Notes: generated by a model from the sequence alone, not told the origin. A DNA stretch of 64,000 nucleotides from Cytobacillus luteolus (GCF_017873715.1 NZ_JAGGKM010000006.1:124001-188000); one strand, 5' to 3'; counted from the stretch's first letter, positions 52,494 to 62,730 are shown. A program made the numbers and translations.

Positions 52494-52545
52494 TATGAAA
52501 AAACCTACTATCAAATGGAAGACTCTCCACCTGAAAGTAGGTTTT
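52494..52545 (-). terminator. Terminator of xpaC-telA
   Basis: AAACCTACT (52501-52509) pairs with AGTAGGTTT (52536-52544); the - strand tail is GTTTTTTC. Confidence 0.7.
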
Positions 52546-52548
52546 TGT

Positions 52549-53736
52549 TTATCCTTCTTTAATATCTAGCAATTTCTGTCTTAATTCTCTGTCCATCGTT
52601 GCGAGCTCGTGCTCTGCCTGACGACGCTTATTTCTACCTTCCTCTTGAATCCGTAATGTTTCTTCAAGAGTTGATATTAAATTAGCCTGTGTTTTCTTTA
52701 AAGTTTCAATATCAACAAGGCCTCGCTCATTTTCTCTTGCTGTTTCAATTGTGTTGGACTTTAGCATCTCTGCATTTTTTAAAAGAAGCTCATTTGTTGT
52801 TTTTGATACTTGTTTCTGTGCTTCAACCGCTTTCCTTTGTCTAATAAGAGTTAGGGCAATGGCAATTTGATTTTTCCATAGTGGAATGGCTGTCATAATG
52901 GACGATTGTATTTTTTCAACGAGTGCCTGATTGGTGTTTTGGATTAGACGAATCTGTGGCGCACTTTGAATCGTTATTTCTCTACTCAGCTTTAGATCAT
53001 GTAAACGTTTATCTAATCGGTCAGCAAACTGTGTCATATCATTTACTTCTTGAAATTTCATTTGATCACTTGAATTTTGGGCTTCTTTTTTAAGAGCTGG
53101 AATTGTTTTTTCATTTAGTTCTTCTAGCTTTATTTCACCTGCTGCAATGTAGATATTTAACGTATCAAAATACTCCTTGTTAACCTCATATAGCTTTTCA
53201 AGCATAGCAATATCAGCCATTAACCCATTTTTACTATGCTCCAACTTGACACTAATTCGATCAATTTGAGCACCTGTTTTTTGATACTTGGATAATACCT
53301 CTTGAACAGAACTAGTTACTTTCCCGAATACTCTTGATAACAAGGATGGCTTTTCGGTTTTTAACTCATCAGGATTAACGTCATGTAGCTTCTTCATTAG
53401 TTCATTAATGATATCTCCAACTTCACCTGCATCTTTTTTCTGAACATGATCAAGCATGCTATGTGAAAACGATAGAAGCTTGGATTGTGCAGGTGTTCCA
53501 TAAGAAATCATCGCTTGATGGTTTGTGGGATCTATTTGCTCAGCCAATTGATAGGCCTTTGCTCTGTTCTCTTCTGGTATAACGTCAATCAGTTTCACTT
53601 GTTTATTTTCTCTTACTTCAATCGTAGGTTGCACCGTATTGTTGACTTCCCCAAAAGGATTGGCAAGAAGATCATCCATTAAATTTGCATTGCCGGTCTT
53701 TTTTAACAGGGATGGGTTTGGTTGATTTTCGGTCAT
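52549..53736 (-). CDS. TelA/YaaN-family toxic-anion-resistance protein
   Basis: A 395-aa soluble, almost all-helical protein of the TelA family. Typical features are a Lys/Asn-rich start, long coiled coils and the block [25 protein letters not shown]. Members are associated with tellurite, envelope-antibiotic and stress tolerance; the mechanism is unknown. It overlaps xpaC by 4 nt (ATGA), the pairing seen with xpaC-yaaN in B. subtilis. A terminator follows. Confidence 0.85.
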   Translation of the reverse strand: MTENQPNPSLLKKTGNANLMDDLLANPFGEVNNTVQPTIEVRENKQVKLIDVIPEENRAKAYQLAEQIDPTNHQAMISYGTPAQSKLLSFSHSMLDHVQKKDAGEVGDIINELMKKLHDVNPDELKTEKPSLLSRVFGKVTSSVQEVLSKYQKTGAQIDRISVKLEHSKNGLMADIAMLEKLYEVNKEYFDTLNIYIAAGEIKLEELNEKTIPALKKEAQNSSDQMKFQEVNDMTQFADRLDKRLHDLKLSREITIQSAPQIRLIQNTNQALVEKIQSSIMTAIPLWKNQIAIALTLIRQRKAVEAQKQVSKTTNELLLKNAEMLKSNTIETARENERGLVDIETLKKTQANLISTLEETLRIQEEGRNKRRQAEHELATMDRELRQKLLDIKEG

Positions 53737-54392
53737 TTTAATCTCCTGCTTTCATCATGAAATTTTGAACCCTCATCGTCTCTTTTTATTGATTGTTTCG
53801 CTACATTAATTTCAAAATTAAGTTGATCTATATCATCAGAAATGACATGATATAAATCTTTCTCTATTGATTTTTGAAGATCCTCTAAAGTGCGTCGCGT
53901 TTCATATAGTGAGAGCTCAAGCTCTTTTGTTCGCTTAGGCTGATTTGCAAGAAAAACATATTTTTCTGCAAGCTCAACAGCTGAATCTAAATTTGAGAAG
54001 AAAAAGCGCTCTGCCTTATAGAATCTTTTCGGTTCCTTTTTAGATAAGCTATACATTTTTCTCGTGATACGAACAAACTCGAGTCGTTGTTTAATTGATG
54101 GAATATGTTTTATGGACATAAGTGCCTTATTAAGCCTATAAATCTTTGGTTTTGCTTCTTCTAAATTCTTCATGATATATCGGTATTCTTTTTTTGAAAG
54201 CCTATGTTTTTTTATTAACTTGGATTTTAAATAGATGGACATTAACCAAAATATGAATAGCCCACCAAGGATTGATAAGGCTGATGATGCCACAAATGTT
54301 TGGTCGAATCCAAAGAAACTTACGAGCCAAACTGTAATCGTTGTTGGTATAGTTATTGCCATTTTACCTAAAAACGTCAAAAATGAGTTCAT
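53733..54392 (-). CDS. xpaC: XpaC-like membrane protein
   Basis: A 219-aa protein with two membrane helices near the N terminus (about 8-55) and a long charged coiled-coil C-terminal part ([20 protein letters not shown] and onwards). This is the layout of XpaC, the usual partner of TelA/YaaN. ATG 54392 is chosen since the protein then has the usual size (about 204-220 aa) and AGGAG precedes it. An upstream in-frame extension to 54503 remains possible. Confidence 0.72.
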   Translation of the reverse strand: MNSFLTFLGKMAITIPTTITVWLVSFFGFDQTFVASSALSILGGLFIFWLMSIYLKSKLIKKHRLSKKEYRYIMKNLEEAKPKIYRLNKALMSIKHIPSIKQRLEFVRITRKMYSLSKKEPKRFYKAERFFFSNLDSAVELAEKYVFLANQPKRTKELELSLYETRRTLEDLQKSIEKDLYHVISDDIDQLNFEINVAKQSIKRDDEGSKFHDESRRLK

Positions 54393-54612
54393 TGTTAATC
54401 GACTCCTGACTTTGTCTCTTATTATTCTATACGATTGGAATGTCGTGATGGTTTCATCTCCTATAAAATTAGTGCTCACCTTTCCATCTCTAACAATAAA
54501 CAACGATTGTAAATAACTCCATAGACCTTAAACGTAATACCGACTAAGACTTAAGACGTATTTACTAATTTAGACTCACCTTCAGCTTTTCCAATCTATG
54601 ACCTTGTAATCC

Positions 54613-55776
54613 TTAATTGATGGGTACATAACCTGTATTTTCAACTAGTGATTGTCCTTGTTTTGACAAGATCCATTCTATAAAAGCCTCTACATTTGGA
54701 TTCGTCGTTCCAGCTGTAACTGCATAAAATTCAGAAGAAATTGGGTATTGGTTGTTACGGATTGTTTCTTTATCAGGAAAAACACCGTCAATTTTCAGAT
54801 GACGAATGGATTTGTTATGAATCATATCCATTGAAAAATAGCGAAATGAATAGCCAATTGCATTTTTATAATTACGATAGTTTGCTGTTTGCTCGATAAT
54901 GCCGCCCATTCCTGCTACCACATCCTCTGTAGGTGCAGCCATGATAGGGATATCTCCCATTAACTTCTCTAGAGCCGTTTGACTTCCACTGTCAGCAGGA
55001 CGTTGGAAAGCTCTTATGTCTTCTTTTTTCCCGCCAACCTCACTCCAATTCGTGATTTTACCAGAGTATATATCCTGAATTTGTTGAATTGTTAAGCCCT
55101 CTACAGGATTCTTTGCATTAACGAAGAACACAAATGCCTCCCGCCCAATTGGTGTTAACTTCAGCTCGACGCCCCTATTTTTCGCCTGATTTAATTGACG
55201 TTCGGAAGGTCCAGCAACAAAAATGATGTCAACACTACCTTTAATTAAATTCTGGTAAGCGTCGGTCGTTTTATTCGACATCACTTCACTATGATATATT
55301 TCATATTCCTTTTTAGGATAGGTTGCTTGCACAAAGGCTGAGTACAACGGATAAAGTGCTGTAGCACCATCTAATACGGGTAAATCCCCTTCAAGCTTTA
55401 AGGTTGACTCTTCCTCTAGAGTTGCTACCTTTGATAATTGGTTGAAAGGTTGATATTGATATAAATCTACCTCCTGATCTGCTAATGTTTCAAAACTATT
55501 ATGATACGCATCAATGCTTTCATAAACGATAACTGCGACTAAACATAGTGATAAAAAACTTAGAAAACTAACCTTCAACTGTTTTGGCTTTAAAAATGTA
55601 AAGAACCCATTCGTAACAAAGACGAGTATTCCTAAGGTTAAAACGATAATAAATGGTGTATAGAATTTGATTAACCCCATTAAGTTTGTGAAAACAATAG
55701 CTATAAAGCTGATAAAGATAATGATTGAACTAACTACTAATAATCCGACTATTTTAAGCAAACTACTACTGTTCAC
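54613..55776 (-). CDS. PstS-like substrate-binding domain tethered by three membrane helices
   Basis: A 387-aa protein: three N-terminal transmembrane segments (about 5-90), then a periplasmic-binding domain of PstS type (VLDGATALYPLYSAFVQATY, VDIIFVAGPS, AFVFFVNAKNPVEGLTIQQI with KITNWSEVGG, and RPADSGSQTALEKLMGD). These are the phosphate-loop and hinge features of PstS. No lipobox and no pst permease genes nearby, so it is not a standard uptake component; it may be a phosphate sensor. GTG 55776 follows AGGTGA by 7 nt; ATG 55794 is an alternative. Confidence 0.75.
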   Translation of the reverse strand: MNSSSLLKIVGLLVVSSIIIFISFIAIVFTNLMGLIKFYTPFIIVLTLGILVFVTNGFFTFLKPKQLKVSFLSFLSLCLVAVIVYESIDAYHNSFETLADQEVDLYQYQPFNQLSKVATLEEESTLKLEGDLPVLDGATALYPLYSAFVQATYPKKEYEIYHSEVMSNKTTDAYQNLIKGSVDIIFVAGPSERQLNQAKNRGVELKLTPIGREAFVFFVNAKNPVEGLTIQQIQDIYSGKITNWSEVGGKKEDIRAFQRPADSGSQTALEKLMGDIPIMAAPTEDVVAGMGGIIEQTANYRNYKNAIGYSFRYFSMDMIHNKSIRHLKIDGVFPDKETIRNNQYPISSEFYAVTAGTTNPNVEAFIEWILSKQGQSLVENTGYVPIN

Positions 55777-56031
55777 TAGGAATTCACCTGCCATTTATAA
55801 AAATCTCACATATATTCCCATTCTAACACAGAATGTTGTGAATATTTTCATGTATTTATAAAACAAATTATTATGAGTTGCAACCTTATTTCAGTATCTC
55901 AATAATTAAAGTAAGCATAAACAAAATTAATAAATATGTTGATTATAATAAATAAAATTAAATAATGTATTTACATTTTGAATTTTTGGTTATATAATTC
56001 AATCAAACAAAAGGAAGGATTTGGTTATAAA

Positions 56032-56394
56032 GTGGCTTATCCTGTTATTTCAAATTGTCCTGTATGTAGCAAAACCATGAAGGTAAAAAAGTTACAATGC
56101 TCTCATTGCCACACAACAGTGGAAAATGACTTTGAGTTATCAAAGATATCTTTACTTTCACAAGATCAACTTCATTTTGTTGAAACCTTTCTAACTTGTA
56201 GAGGAAATATTAAAGAGGTTGAAAAAGAGTTGGGAATTTCATACCCCACTGTCAGAGGAAAGCTTAACGACATTATCAGTTCATTAGGTTATGAAACACC
56301 AAAGAAAAGTGACCAGGATGAAAAGAAGATTCTTGCTATGTTAGAAAACGGAGAGATAACTCCAGAGGAAGCAATAAAGTTATTAAAAGAATAG
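56032..56394 (+). CDS. DUF2089 zinc-ribbon / HTH regulator
   Basis: A 120-aa protein: N-terminal zinc ribbon with CPVCSKT and CSHCHTT, a sigma-70 region 4-like HTH (ISLLSQDQLHFVETFLTC, then VEKELGISYPTVRGKLNDI), and a C-terminal SHOCT-like helix pair (ILAMLENGEITPEEAIKLL). DUF2089 proteins look like DNA-binding regulators of the genes behind them. The GTG start at 56032 follows AAGGAAGGA; upstream in-frame codons are AT-rich and lack a ribosome site. First gene of a three-gene operon. Confidence 0.78.
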   Translation: MAYPVISNCPVCSKTMKVKKLQCSHCHTTVENDFELSKISLLSQDQLHFVETFLTCRGNIKEVEKELGISYPTVRGKLNDIISSLGYETPKKSDQDEKKILAMLENGEITPEEAIKLLKE

Positions 56395-56409
56395 TAGGAG
56401 GATGATTTT

Positions 56410-56793
56410 ATGAGAGAAGAAATTTCAAAGGTGCTAATGATGGTTCAAGAAGGGAAAATCAACTCAGATAAGGGCGCAGAGCTTATTCAATTACTACAAG
56501 ATAAGCAAGAAACGCAGAAACCAGTGAAAAATAATGCCTATTTAGACAAAACATTAAAAATCCGTGTGGTTTCTAAAGAAAATGACAACGTTAACATCAA
56601 TCTCCCTATTAGGCTCGTGAAAGCTGTTCTTAAAGCTGGCCATAGTATTGCATCTAGTTTACCGGATTCAAAGAAATACGTTGAAGATATCAATATTGAT
56701 TTAATTATTGAGGCGATTGAAAGTGAAGTAGATGGTAAAATCGTTGATATTAAATCTGGTAACGGTGACACTGTCGCTATTTATATAGAATAG
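56410..56793 (+). CDS. SHOCT-like domain protein of the DUF2089 module
   Basis: A 127-aa protein starting with a SHOCT-like motif (VLMMVQEGKINSDKGAELIQLL). A domain with NINLPIRLVKAVLKAG and the ending GKIVDIKSGNGDTVAIYIE follows. The first part is like the SHOCT tail of the regulator upstream. The last part resembles YvlB-type proteins. Good AGGAGG ribosome site, 15 nt after the regulator. Function unknown; a stress or membrane-damage response is plausible. Confidence 0.68.
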   Translation: MREEISKVLMMVQEGKINSDKGAELIQLLQDKQETQKPVKNNAYLDKTLKIRVVSKENDNVNINLPIRLVKAVLKAGHSIASSLPDSKKYVEDINIDLIIEAIESEVDGKIVDIKSGNGDTVAIYIE

Positions 56794-56796
56794 AAA

Positions 56797-57078
56797 ATGA
56801 TAAAAGTAAAGGTGAAAACTGATAAAAACCATTCCTTCACAATTCCAGTACCTTTGGCTGTTTTACATGCTTCCAGTTCAATACTTTCTTCAGAGTGGAT
56901 ATGGAGAAAAGTAACAAGACAGATAAACCTGCATACGAAACATAACCTCAACTTAGATCATCCAAAATTCTTAAAAGCACATCTGAAGCAAATGATTAAA
57001 GAACTCAGACACCACAAAGGCTTAGTATTAGTCGATATAAAATTAAAAGATGGTACGTCTGTTTTGATAAGACTTTAA
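56797..57078 (+). CDS. Third protein of the DUF2089 module
   Basis: A 93-aa protein with the same overall plan as the domain before it: FTIPVPLAVLHASSSIL in the first half and KGLVLVDIKLKDGTSVLIRL at the end. It starts 3 nt after the previous stop and has no clear ribosome site, so it is probably translated by coupling. A terminator follows. No recognised family. Confidence 0.62.
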   Translation: MIKVKVKTDKNHSFTIPVPLAVLHASSSILSSEWIWRKVTRQINLHTKHNLNLDHPKFLKAHLKQMIKELRHHKGLVLVDIKLKDGTSVLIRL

Positions 57079-57086
57079 ACTTTGTC

Positions 57087-57113
57087 CCCTACTTCTTCGT
57101 AAGTAGGGCTTTT
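57087..57113 (+). terminator. Intrinsic terminator of the DUF2089 operon
   Basis: CCCTACTT (57087-57094) pairs with AAGTAGGG (57101-57108), followed by CTTTTTA. Confidence 0.85.
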
Positions 57114-57196
57114 TATGTCACTACATATCCTACATTTGCTTCCAACCTGACTTTACTTTTATACTGAAGGAAATATAGCGCAAGGGGAATTATACA

Positions 57197-58849
57197 ATGT
57201 ATTCAATTCTAAAGAGTTTAGAAATAGATGAGCAGGTTGAGTTATTAACCAGGGAATTAGTGAAAATGAAAAGTTATAATAGTACCGATGGTGAGCGTAA
57301 TAAGGCAGATTTCATTCTAGAAATCATTCAGTCCTTTCCATATTTCAGTACTCATAAAAAATTTGCTTGGTCAGTTGTTATTGAGAACGATATGCTAAAC
57401 AGAAAAAACGTGTTTGCTTTTATAAAGGGTAAAAATGATTCCAATCGCACAATCATTTATCATGCACATTTAGATACAGTTGGTACTGAAGATTTCGGTG
57501 GCTTGCAGTCTATTGCTCATGACCCTGTTGCTTTACAGGAATTCTACTCTAACTATGAAGCTGATAAGGAGGTACAGACAGATGCCTTGTCTGGAGAATG
57601 GTTATTTGGAAGAGGAGCTCTTGATATGCAAAGTGGTATCGCTGTACATCTTGCAAACCTTCTTTATTTTTCACAACACCCTGAGGAGCTGAATGGCAAC
57701 CTACTTATTATGTTCAATCCTGACGAAGAGAATCAGCATACCGGCATACGAACATCCCTAACAGAATTAAAAAAGATACAGGCAGAACATTCATTAGACT
57801 ATGTTGCTGCAATAAATAATGATTTTATTTCGCCACTTTATGATGGTGATATTACGAAGTATATATATACAGGCGTTGCGGGAAAGCTTCTTCCTTGTTT
57901 TCACATTTTCGGAAGAGAGGCACATGTAGGTGATAATCTTTCCGCAATTGATCCAACGCTTATTGCTTCCGAATTAAATCTTAGAATAGGGCAGAATCTC
58001 GAGCTTTCTGAAAAGATTCAAGGAGAAGTCATACTCCCACCTACCTGTTTATATTTGAGGGATGATAAGAAAAGCTATGATGTACAAACAGCTGTAAGCA
58101 CTAAACTTTATTTTAATTATTTTGTTTATACGAAAACTCCACAACAGGTACTGGATGAATTGTACAGGATAGCCGTAGACGTTTGTAATCAATTCGAAAG
58201 TACGAAAAAAAGTGCTTTTCATGAATTTTGTCAAATGACAGATTTACCGAAGAGAGATTTAGAGTGGAAGCTGGAAGTAATTAAATTAGAAGACTATATT
58301 ACATACCTTGAAGAGTGTAACTTATCCCCTCAAAAGGTAATCAATGATACATTGAATAAGTTTAAACAAGATATTCAGGATGATCGAATGCTTGCTTTCA
58401 AAATCGTAGAGGCGCTTCATTTGCTAGACCCTGAAAAGAAACCAAGAGTGATTTTGTTTTTTGCACCTCCATTTTTACCTTCCAACTTCTTAAAGGAAGC
58501 TGATCAAAAGGGTGAGTTTATTTATAAGTCCGTCCGTACTGAATTAGAGCAACCTGAATACAAAGAGGTACAATTTACAATAAAGAAATACTTCCCTTTT
58601 CTATCAGATGGGAGCTTTTTATCTTATAATGGTTCGGAAGATGATATTGTATCAATTAAAAATAATTTCCCTGCAATGGATGAATTATTCCATTTGCCTT
58701 TAAGGGAAATGAAGGAACTAGACATTCCATCTATCAACTTGGGTGTGTACGGAAAAGGTGGACACCAATGGACGGAGAGGGTCTATAAACCCTATTCTTT
58801 CAATGTTTTACCTAAACTAATAAGAAGTGTCACCAAAAGATTACTTTAA
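57197..58849 (+). CDS. RocB-like M20-family peptidase (copy 2)
   Basis: A 550-aa paralogue of the protein at 45877, with the same block order: YHAHLDTVG (about 93), FGRGALDMQSG, FNPDEENQ, FGREAHVGDN and a C-terminal FLSDGSFLSY region. The first Zn motif reads YHAHLDTV instead of GHMDTV. The acidic motif is NPDEE. The two copies differ enough to suggest different substrates. AAGGGG precedes the ATG. Followed 30 nt later by the exporter gene. Confidence 0.82.
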   Translation: MYSILKSLEIDEQVELLTRELVKMKSYNSTDGERNKADFILEIIQSFPYFSTHKKFAWSVVIENDMLNRKNVFAFIKGKNDSNRTIIYHAHLDTVGTEDFGGLQSIAHDPVALQEFYSNYEADKEVQTDALSGEWLFGRGALDMQSGIAVHLANLLYFSQHPEELNGNLLIMFNPDEENQHTGIRTSLTELKKIQAEHSLDYVAAINNDFISPLYDGDITKYIYTGVAGKLLPCFHIFGREAHVGDNLSAIDPTLIASELNLRIGQNLELSEKIQGEVILPPTCLYLRDDKKSYDVQTAVSTKLYFNYFVYTKTPQQVLDELYRIAVDVCNQFESTKKSAFHEFCQMTDLPKRDLEWKLEVIKLEDYITYLEECNLSPQKVINDTLNKFKQDIQDDRMLAFKIVEALHLLDPEKKPRVILFFAPPFLPSNFLKEADQKGEFIYKSVRTELEQPEYKEVQFTIKKYFPFLSDGSFLSYNGSEDDIVSIKNNFPAMDELFHLPLREMKELDIPSINLGVYGKGGHQWTERVYKPYSFNVLPKLIRSVTKRLL

Positions 58850-58879
58850 ACGGATGGGATGCTATAGGGAGGATATGGA

Positions 58880-59326
58880 ATGATTTATGAATATGCGTTA
58901 GTTTTTTTAGGAGCTGCTATTCCTTGGCTTGAAATTGCACTTGTTATTCCTTTAGGTATTATAAGAGGTCTTTCACCTTTTTGGGTTATGGTAGTCGCCT
59001 TTGTTGGAAATATGGCGACCGTGCTCCCTGTCATTATAGGCTTTGAAAAGGTAAGACAGTGGTATCAAAAACGCGCCGAAAAACTAGGCACAGCACCCTC
59101 AAAACGAAGTGAACGTGCTAAAGCCATTTGGAATAAATACGGGCTACCAGGCCTTGCACTACTAGGACCTATTCTCATTGGCACACACATCGCAGCCTTC
59201 ATAGGAATGTCTCTAGGTGCAGAAAAAAAATGGACGATACTCTGGCTAACAATCAGCATCGGGCTCTGGACCCTCATATTTGGAGTAGCTACTGCACTTG
59301 GCTTTGACTTTTTTACACGAGATTAA
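58880..59326 (+). CDS. Small multidrug-export family protein
   Basis: A 148-aa membrane protein with four helices of the Sm_multidrug_ex family (VFLGAAIPWLEIALVIPLGI at the start, LALLGPILIGTHIAAFIGMSLGA later). Transport role presumed from the family name; substrate unknown. GGGAGGATATGG precedes the ATG. Probably co-transcribed with the RocB-like gene and ended by the terminator at 59332. Confidence 0.8.
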   Translation: MIYEYALVFLGAAIPWLEIALVIPLGIIRGLSPFWVMVVAFVGNMATVLPVIIGFEKVRQWYQKRAEKLGTAPSKRSERAKAIWNKYGLPGLALLGPILIGTHIAAFIGMSLGAEKKWTILWLTISIGLWTLIFGVATALGFDFFTRD

Positions 59327-59331
59327 GTAAT

Positions 59332-59363
59332 CCTGAACAACTACAGTTGTTCAGGGTTTTTTT
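59332..59363 (+). terminator. Intrinsic terminator
   Basis: CCTGAACAACT (59332-59342) pairs perfectly with AGTTGTTCAGG (59345-59355) around a 2-nt loop, followed by GTTTTTTT. Confidence 0.88.
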
Positions 59364-59467
59364 ATTACTTGTAAAGAAATTGTAAAATTTTTAAAAATTC
59401 TAATATCTTATGTATGCTTTTCTAGTACAATAGGACATATAAATAGTTTACTAGGGAGGTGTAACGG

Positions 59468-60733
59468 ATGAAACGGCTCACCAAAGAAGAAAATAGCTGG
59501 GTGTTTTATGACTGGGCTAATTCTGCCTATTCAATTATTATCTCTACCGCTGTTTTTCCACTTTTTTATAAAGCAGCAGCTACAAATGCAGGGGTTAGTG
59601 CAGCTAATTCCACTGCCTATTTAGGGTATACAATTGCCATCGCTACATTTATTTTAGCCATGCTTTCCCCTATTTTAGGAACAATTGCAGACTATCAAGG
59701 TTTAAAGAAACGGTTCTTTACTTTCTTTTTTATTCTAGGGATATCATCTACTGCATTTCTTGCCTTTATCCCAAGTGACGAATGGTTGTTTTTATTAATC
59801 TGTTATACAGTAACTGCAATTGGCTCTGCAGGTGCTAATGTTTTTTACGATGCATTTCTTGTGGACGTCTCAACTGAGGAACGCATGAACAGAGTGTCCG
59901 CTCGCGGCTTTAGTTTCGGATACATCGGGAGTACCATACCATTCATCATAAGTATTGCAATTATCATCCTTTCACAATCTGGTACCATTCCTATTACTAC
60001 AACAACTGCAAGTAAAATCGCTTTCATTATTACAGCTATTTGGTGGGGTGTATTTTCTATTCCCTTACTCAAAAATGTACATCAACGCTATTATATCGAA
60101 CGTGAACCAAATCCGGTGATTAATAGCTTTAAACGGATCAATCAAACATTCAAGGAGATCCGCAAATATCGTGCACTTTTCCTTTTTCTACTAGCTTATT
60201 TCTTTTATATTGATGGTGTCCACACCATTATTACAATGTCGACTGCCTATGGCTCTGATTTAGGGATTACTTCTACAAATCTACTTATTATTCTTTTCGT
60301 TACACAAGTGGTAGCGGCACCCTTCGCCATTTTATACGGTAGACTCGCAGAAAGATTCACTGGCAAAATCATGCTTTATGTAGGAATATTTATTTATATA
60401 ATTGTTTGTATCTATGCTTATTTCCTAGAAACCACGCTCGATTTCTGGATTCTAGCAATGCTTGTTGCAACTTCACAAGGTGGTATTCAAGCACTAAGCC
60501 GCTCGTATTTTGCACAGCTAGTCCCTAAACATAAATCAAATGAGTTTTTTGGGTTTTACAATATCTTTGGAAAGTTCGCTTCCATTATGGGCCCATTGCT
60601 TGTTGCTGTAACAGCACAACTTACTGGAAATACAAATAGTGGGGTGTTTAGCCTCGTAGTTCTATTTATTGTAGGGATGGTTATTCTTGCATTTGTTCCA
60701 GTTCCTAAAAAAGAATTAAAACCAACTTCATAA
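59468..60733 (+). CDS. yxiO: UMF1/Atg22-like major facilitator (YxiO)
   Basis: A 421-aa transporter with 12 membrane helices. It opens with [20 protein letters not shown], the signature of the UMF1 family (related to yeast vacuolar Atg22), and contains [21 protein letters not shown] and [16 protein letters not shown]. Probably exports or takes up amino acids or other small solutes; B. subtilis homologue YxiO is uncharacterised. GGGAGG precedes the ATG; terminator at 60739. Confidence 0.85.
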   Translation: MKRLTKEENSWVFYDWANSAYSIIISTAVFPLFYKAAATNAGVSAANSTAYLGYTIAIATFILAMLSPILGTIADYQGLKKRFFTFFFILGISSTAFLAFIPSDEWLFLLICYTVTAIGSAGANVFYDAFLVDVSTEERMNRVSARGFSFGYIGSTIPFIISIAIIILSQSGTIPITTTTASKIAFIITAIWWGVFSIPLLKNVHQRYYIEREPNPVINSFKRINQTFKEIRKYRALFLFLLAYFFYIDGVHTIITMSTAYGSDLGITSTNLLIILFVTQVVAAPFAILYGRLAERFTGKIMLYVGIFIYIIVCIYAYFLETTLDFWILAMLVATSQGGIQALSRSYFAQLVPKHKSNEFFGFYNIFGKFASIMGPLLVAVTAQLTGNTNSGVFSLVVLFIVGMVILAFVPVPKKELKPTS

Positions 60734-60738
60734 ACAAT

Positions 60739-60770
60739 AGGCTTGGCAGATTGTTTGCCAAGCCTTTTTC
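60739..60770 (+). terminator. Intrinsic terminator
   Basis: AGGCTTGGCA (60739-60748) pairs with TGCCAAGCCT (60756-60765), followed by TTTTC. It also sits at the end of the convergent kinase gene. Confidence 0.85.
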
Positions 60771-62230
60771 TATGTACAAGGGAGCTCTACAGTGACTTTC
60801 GTTCCCTCTTCTTTTTTACTTTCTATTACCATAGTACCATTATGTTCCTGTATAATCTTGTTACTTACAGTTAGCCCTAGCCCGATGCCCTTGTCCTTTG
60901 TCGTATAAAAGGGGGTGCCTAAAAAGCGTAATCTCTCTTTTTCGATTCCTACACCTTCATCTGTTATAGTAACGATAACCCTACTATTTTCAGTCAACGA
61001 TAGGTTAATTTTAATTTTCCCACCAAAAGCCATGGATTCAATCGCATTTTTTATAAAATTAACAAAGACCTGCTTCAATTGTTGTGCATTACTGAATACA
61101 TCTACCTGATTAACTGTATAGTTTAATTCGAATTCAACATTATGTAGCATTGCTTGAGGATGTAAAACCTGAATTGTACTATCAATTATCGTAATAATAT
61201 TATTTCTCTCATATTTAACTGCTTGTGGCTTAGCTAATGACATAAATTCATTTACAATCATATCTATGCGATTTAATTCAGTCATAATAATAGAAAGATA
61301 ATCTTCCCTTTTATCAAGATTAGGATTATCTTGCATTAGTTTTGAGAACCCTTTTAATGCTGTCAACGGATTACGAATCTCATGGGCCACTCCTGCAGCC
61401 AATTGACCTATTATGGAGAGTCTGTCTAAATTGCGAATTGTTGCTTCATTCTTAACTCGGTCAGTAACATTTCGACCTACAACTACAAATGAATCAAATT
61501 CTCTATTTGTATTATAGATAGGTGAGACCGTAAAATCTGTATATATATCATCATCTTTCCTTGACTTAATGCGATTTTTTAATAATTGAGGTTCACCAGT
61601 ACTTATGACTTGGTTAACAACATCGAAATATTCTTCTATATTATCTGACATAATTAAATCTTTTACATTTCGATCTACCAATTCATCTGGGTTGATCCCC
61701 ACTACTGTTTCAAATGACGGTGATGCATAAATTACTTTTAGCTCCTTAGTAACTACTGCAATCAAATCTGTAGCATTCTCTGTGATGAGTTTATAAAGTT
61801 CACGTGTTCTATTCAGCTCACGCTCCATCCGTTTTTGTTCTGTTACATCACGAAAAATGGCAATGATTGCTATAATTTGACCGCTTATATTTCTAAAGGG
61901 AGAATAGGAAACTGCAATATCTAGTTCAGTCCCATCTTTGTGAAATCGCTGGGTGATTAAGTTGGTTATAACCGTCCCACCTTTAACCGACTCAATTATT
62001 CCCAATACTTCCTTTGGTGTGTTGAACTCATCAAAGCATCTACCAATAATATCTTCCTCTGTATACCCAAAAATTTTGGTATACATCTCATTTATTCTAA
62101 TAAAACGGTTTCCCATATCTACAATCGCAATTGCATCAGCCGTACATTTAAGAAATAAATCAATTAGTTCATCCGGATTATAGAATTCTGATTCTTTATA
62201 CCCACCAAGAATTGGAAAACTTTTTAACAT
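60770..62230 (-). CDS. PAS-domain sporulation-type histidine kinase
   Basis: A 486-aa soluble kinase without membrane helices: PAS 1 (about 20-135), PAS 2 (about 145-265), a HisKA helix with LAAGVAHEIRNPLTALKGF (His about 280) and an ATPase domain (FVNFIKNAIESM, DEGVGIEK, GIGLGLTVS). The architecture resembles the KinA/KinE sporulation kinases. No regulator is adjacent. ATG 62230 follows GGAGGG by 6 nt. Probably feeds the phosphorelay with the KinB-like kinase. Confidence 0.82.
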   Translation of the reverse strand: MLKSFPILGGYKESEFYNPDELIDLFLKCTADAIAIVDMGNRFIRINEMYTKIFGYTEEDIIGRCFDEFNTPKEVLGIIESVKGGTVITNLITQRFHKDGTELDIAVSYSPFRNISGQIIAIIAIFRDVTEQKRMERELNRTRELYKLITENATDLIAVVTKELKVIYASPSFETVVGINPDELVDRNVKDLIMSDNIEEYFDVVNQVISTGEPQLLKNRIKSRKDDDIYTDFTVSPIYNTNREFDSFVVVGRNVTDRVKNEATIRNLDRLSIIGQLAAGVAHEIRNPLTALKGFSKLMQDNPNLDKREDYLSIIMTELNRIDMIVNEFMSLAKPQAVKYERNNIITIIDSTIQVLHPQAMLHNVEFELNYTVNQVDVFSNAQQLKQVFVNFIKNAIESMAFGGKIKINLSLTENSRVIVTITDEGVGIEKERLRFLGTPFYTTKDKGIGLGLTVSNKIIQEHNGTMVIESKKEEGTKVTVELPCT

Positions 62231-62371
62231 TACATACCCTCCATTAAACAAATTCCATTATTATCATTTTACAGAATTTTAAGAGAAGTGTAAGTACCTT
62301 TTTCAAAACTACTCCTTCTTCGAAAGTTATGATATCTTAGATGAGATATTAACTTGAGAGGAGTCATTTTT

Positions 62372-62722
62372 ATGACAAGTAATGAACTACACAACGAGTT
62401 ACCACCAAAAACCTGTACAATCGAACGTCTTGTTACTATGCCAACAGACGTACAAAAGGTGCTTGAAGGAAAAAAGACAGCTACACGCAGGAATGGTAGA
62501 TATGCTGATATTGGAGAGATAATGACATTAGAAGATAAGAAATTCAAAGTCGATCGTGTCTACTCCCAATCCTTAGGTGAACTTACAGACGAGCACGCAA
62601 AGCAAGAAGGCTTCGAAAATGTTGAAGAATATAAGCAAACTATTCTATCCTACCATCCAGGTATGCCTTGGCTCCCTCATATGAGAGTATGGGTTCATGA
62701 GTTTAGTCTTTTGACTAAATAA
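62372..62722 (+). CDS. ASCH-domain protein
   Basis: A 116-aa protein with an ASCH fold: MPTDVQKVLEGKKTATRR (the GKKTATRR motif, with the RNA/nucleotide-binding Lys and Thr) and WLPHMRVWVHEFSLL at the end. ASCH proteins bind RNA or hydrolyse modified nucleosides such as N4-acetylcytidine. GAGAGGAG precedes ATG 62372; the extra in-frame ATG at 62354 has no ribosome site. Confidence 0.78.
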   Translation: MTSNELHNELPPKTCTIERLVTMPTDVQKVLEGKKTATRRNGRYADIGEIMTLEDKKFKVDRVYSQSLGELTDEHAKQEGFENVEEYKQTILSYHPGMPWLPHMRVWVHEFSLLTK

Positions 62723-62730
62723 AAGAAACT

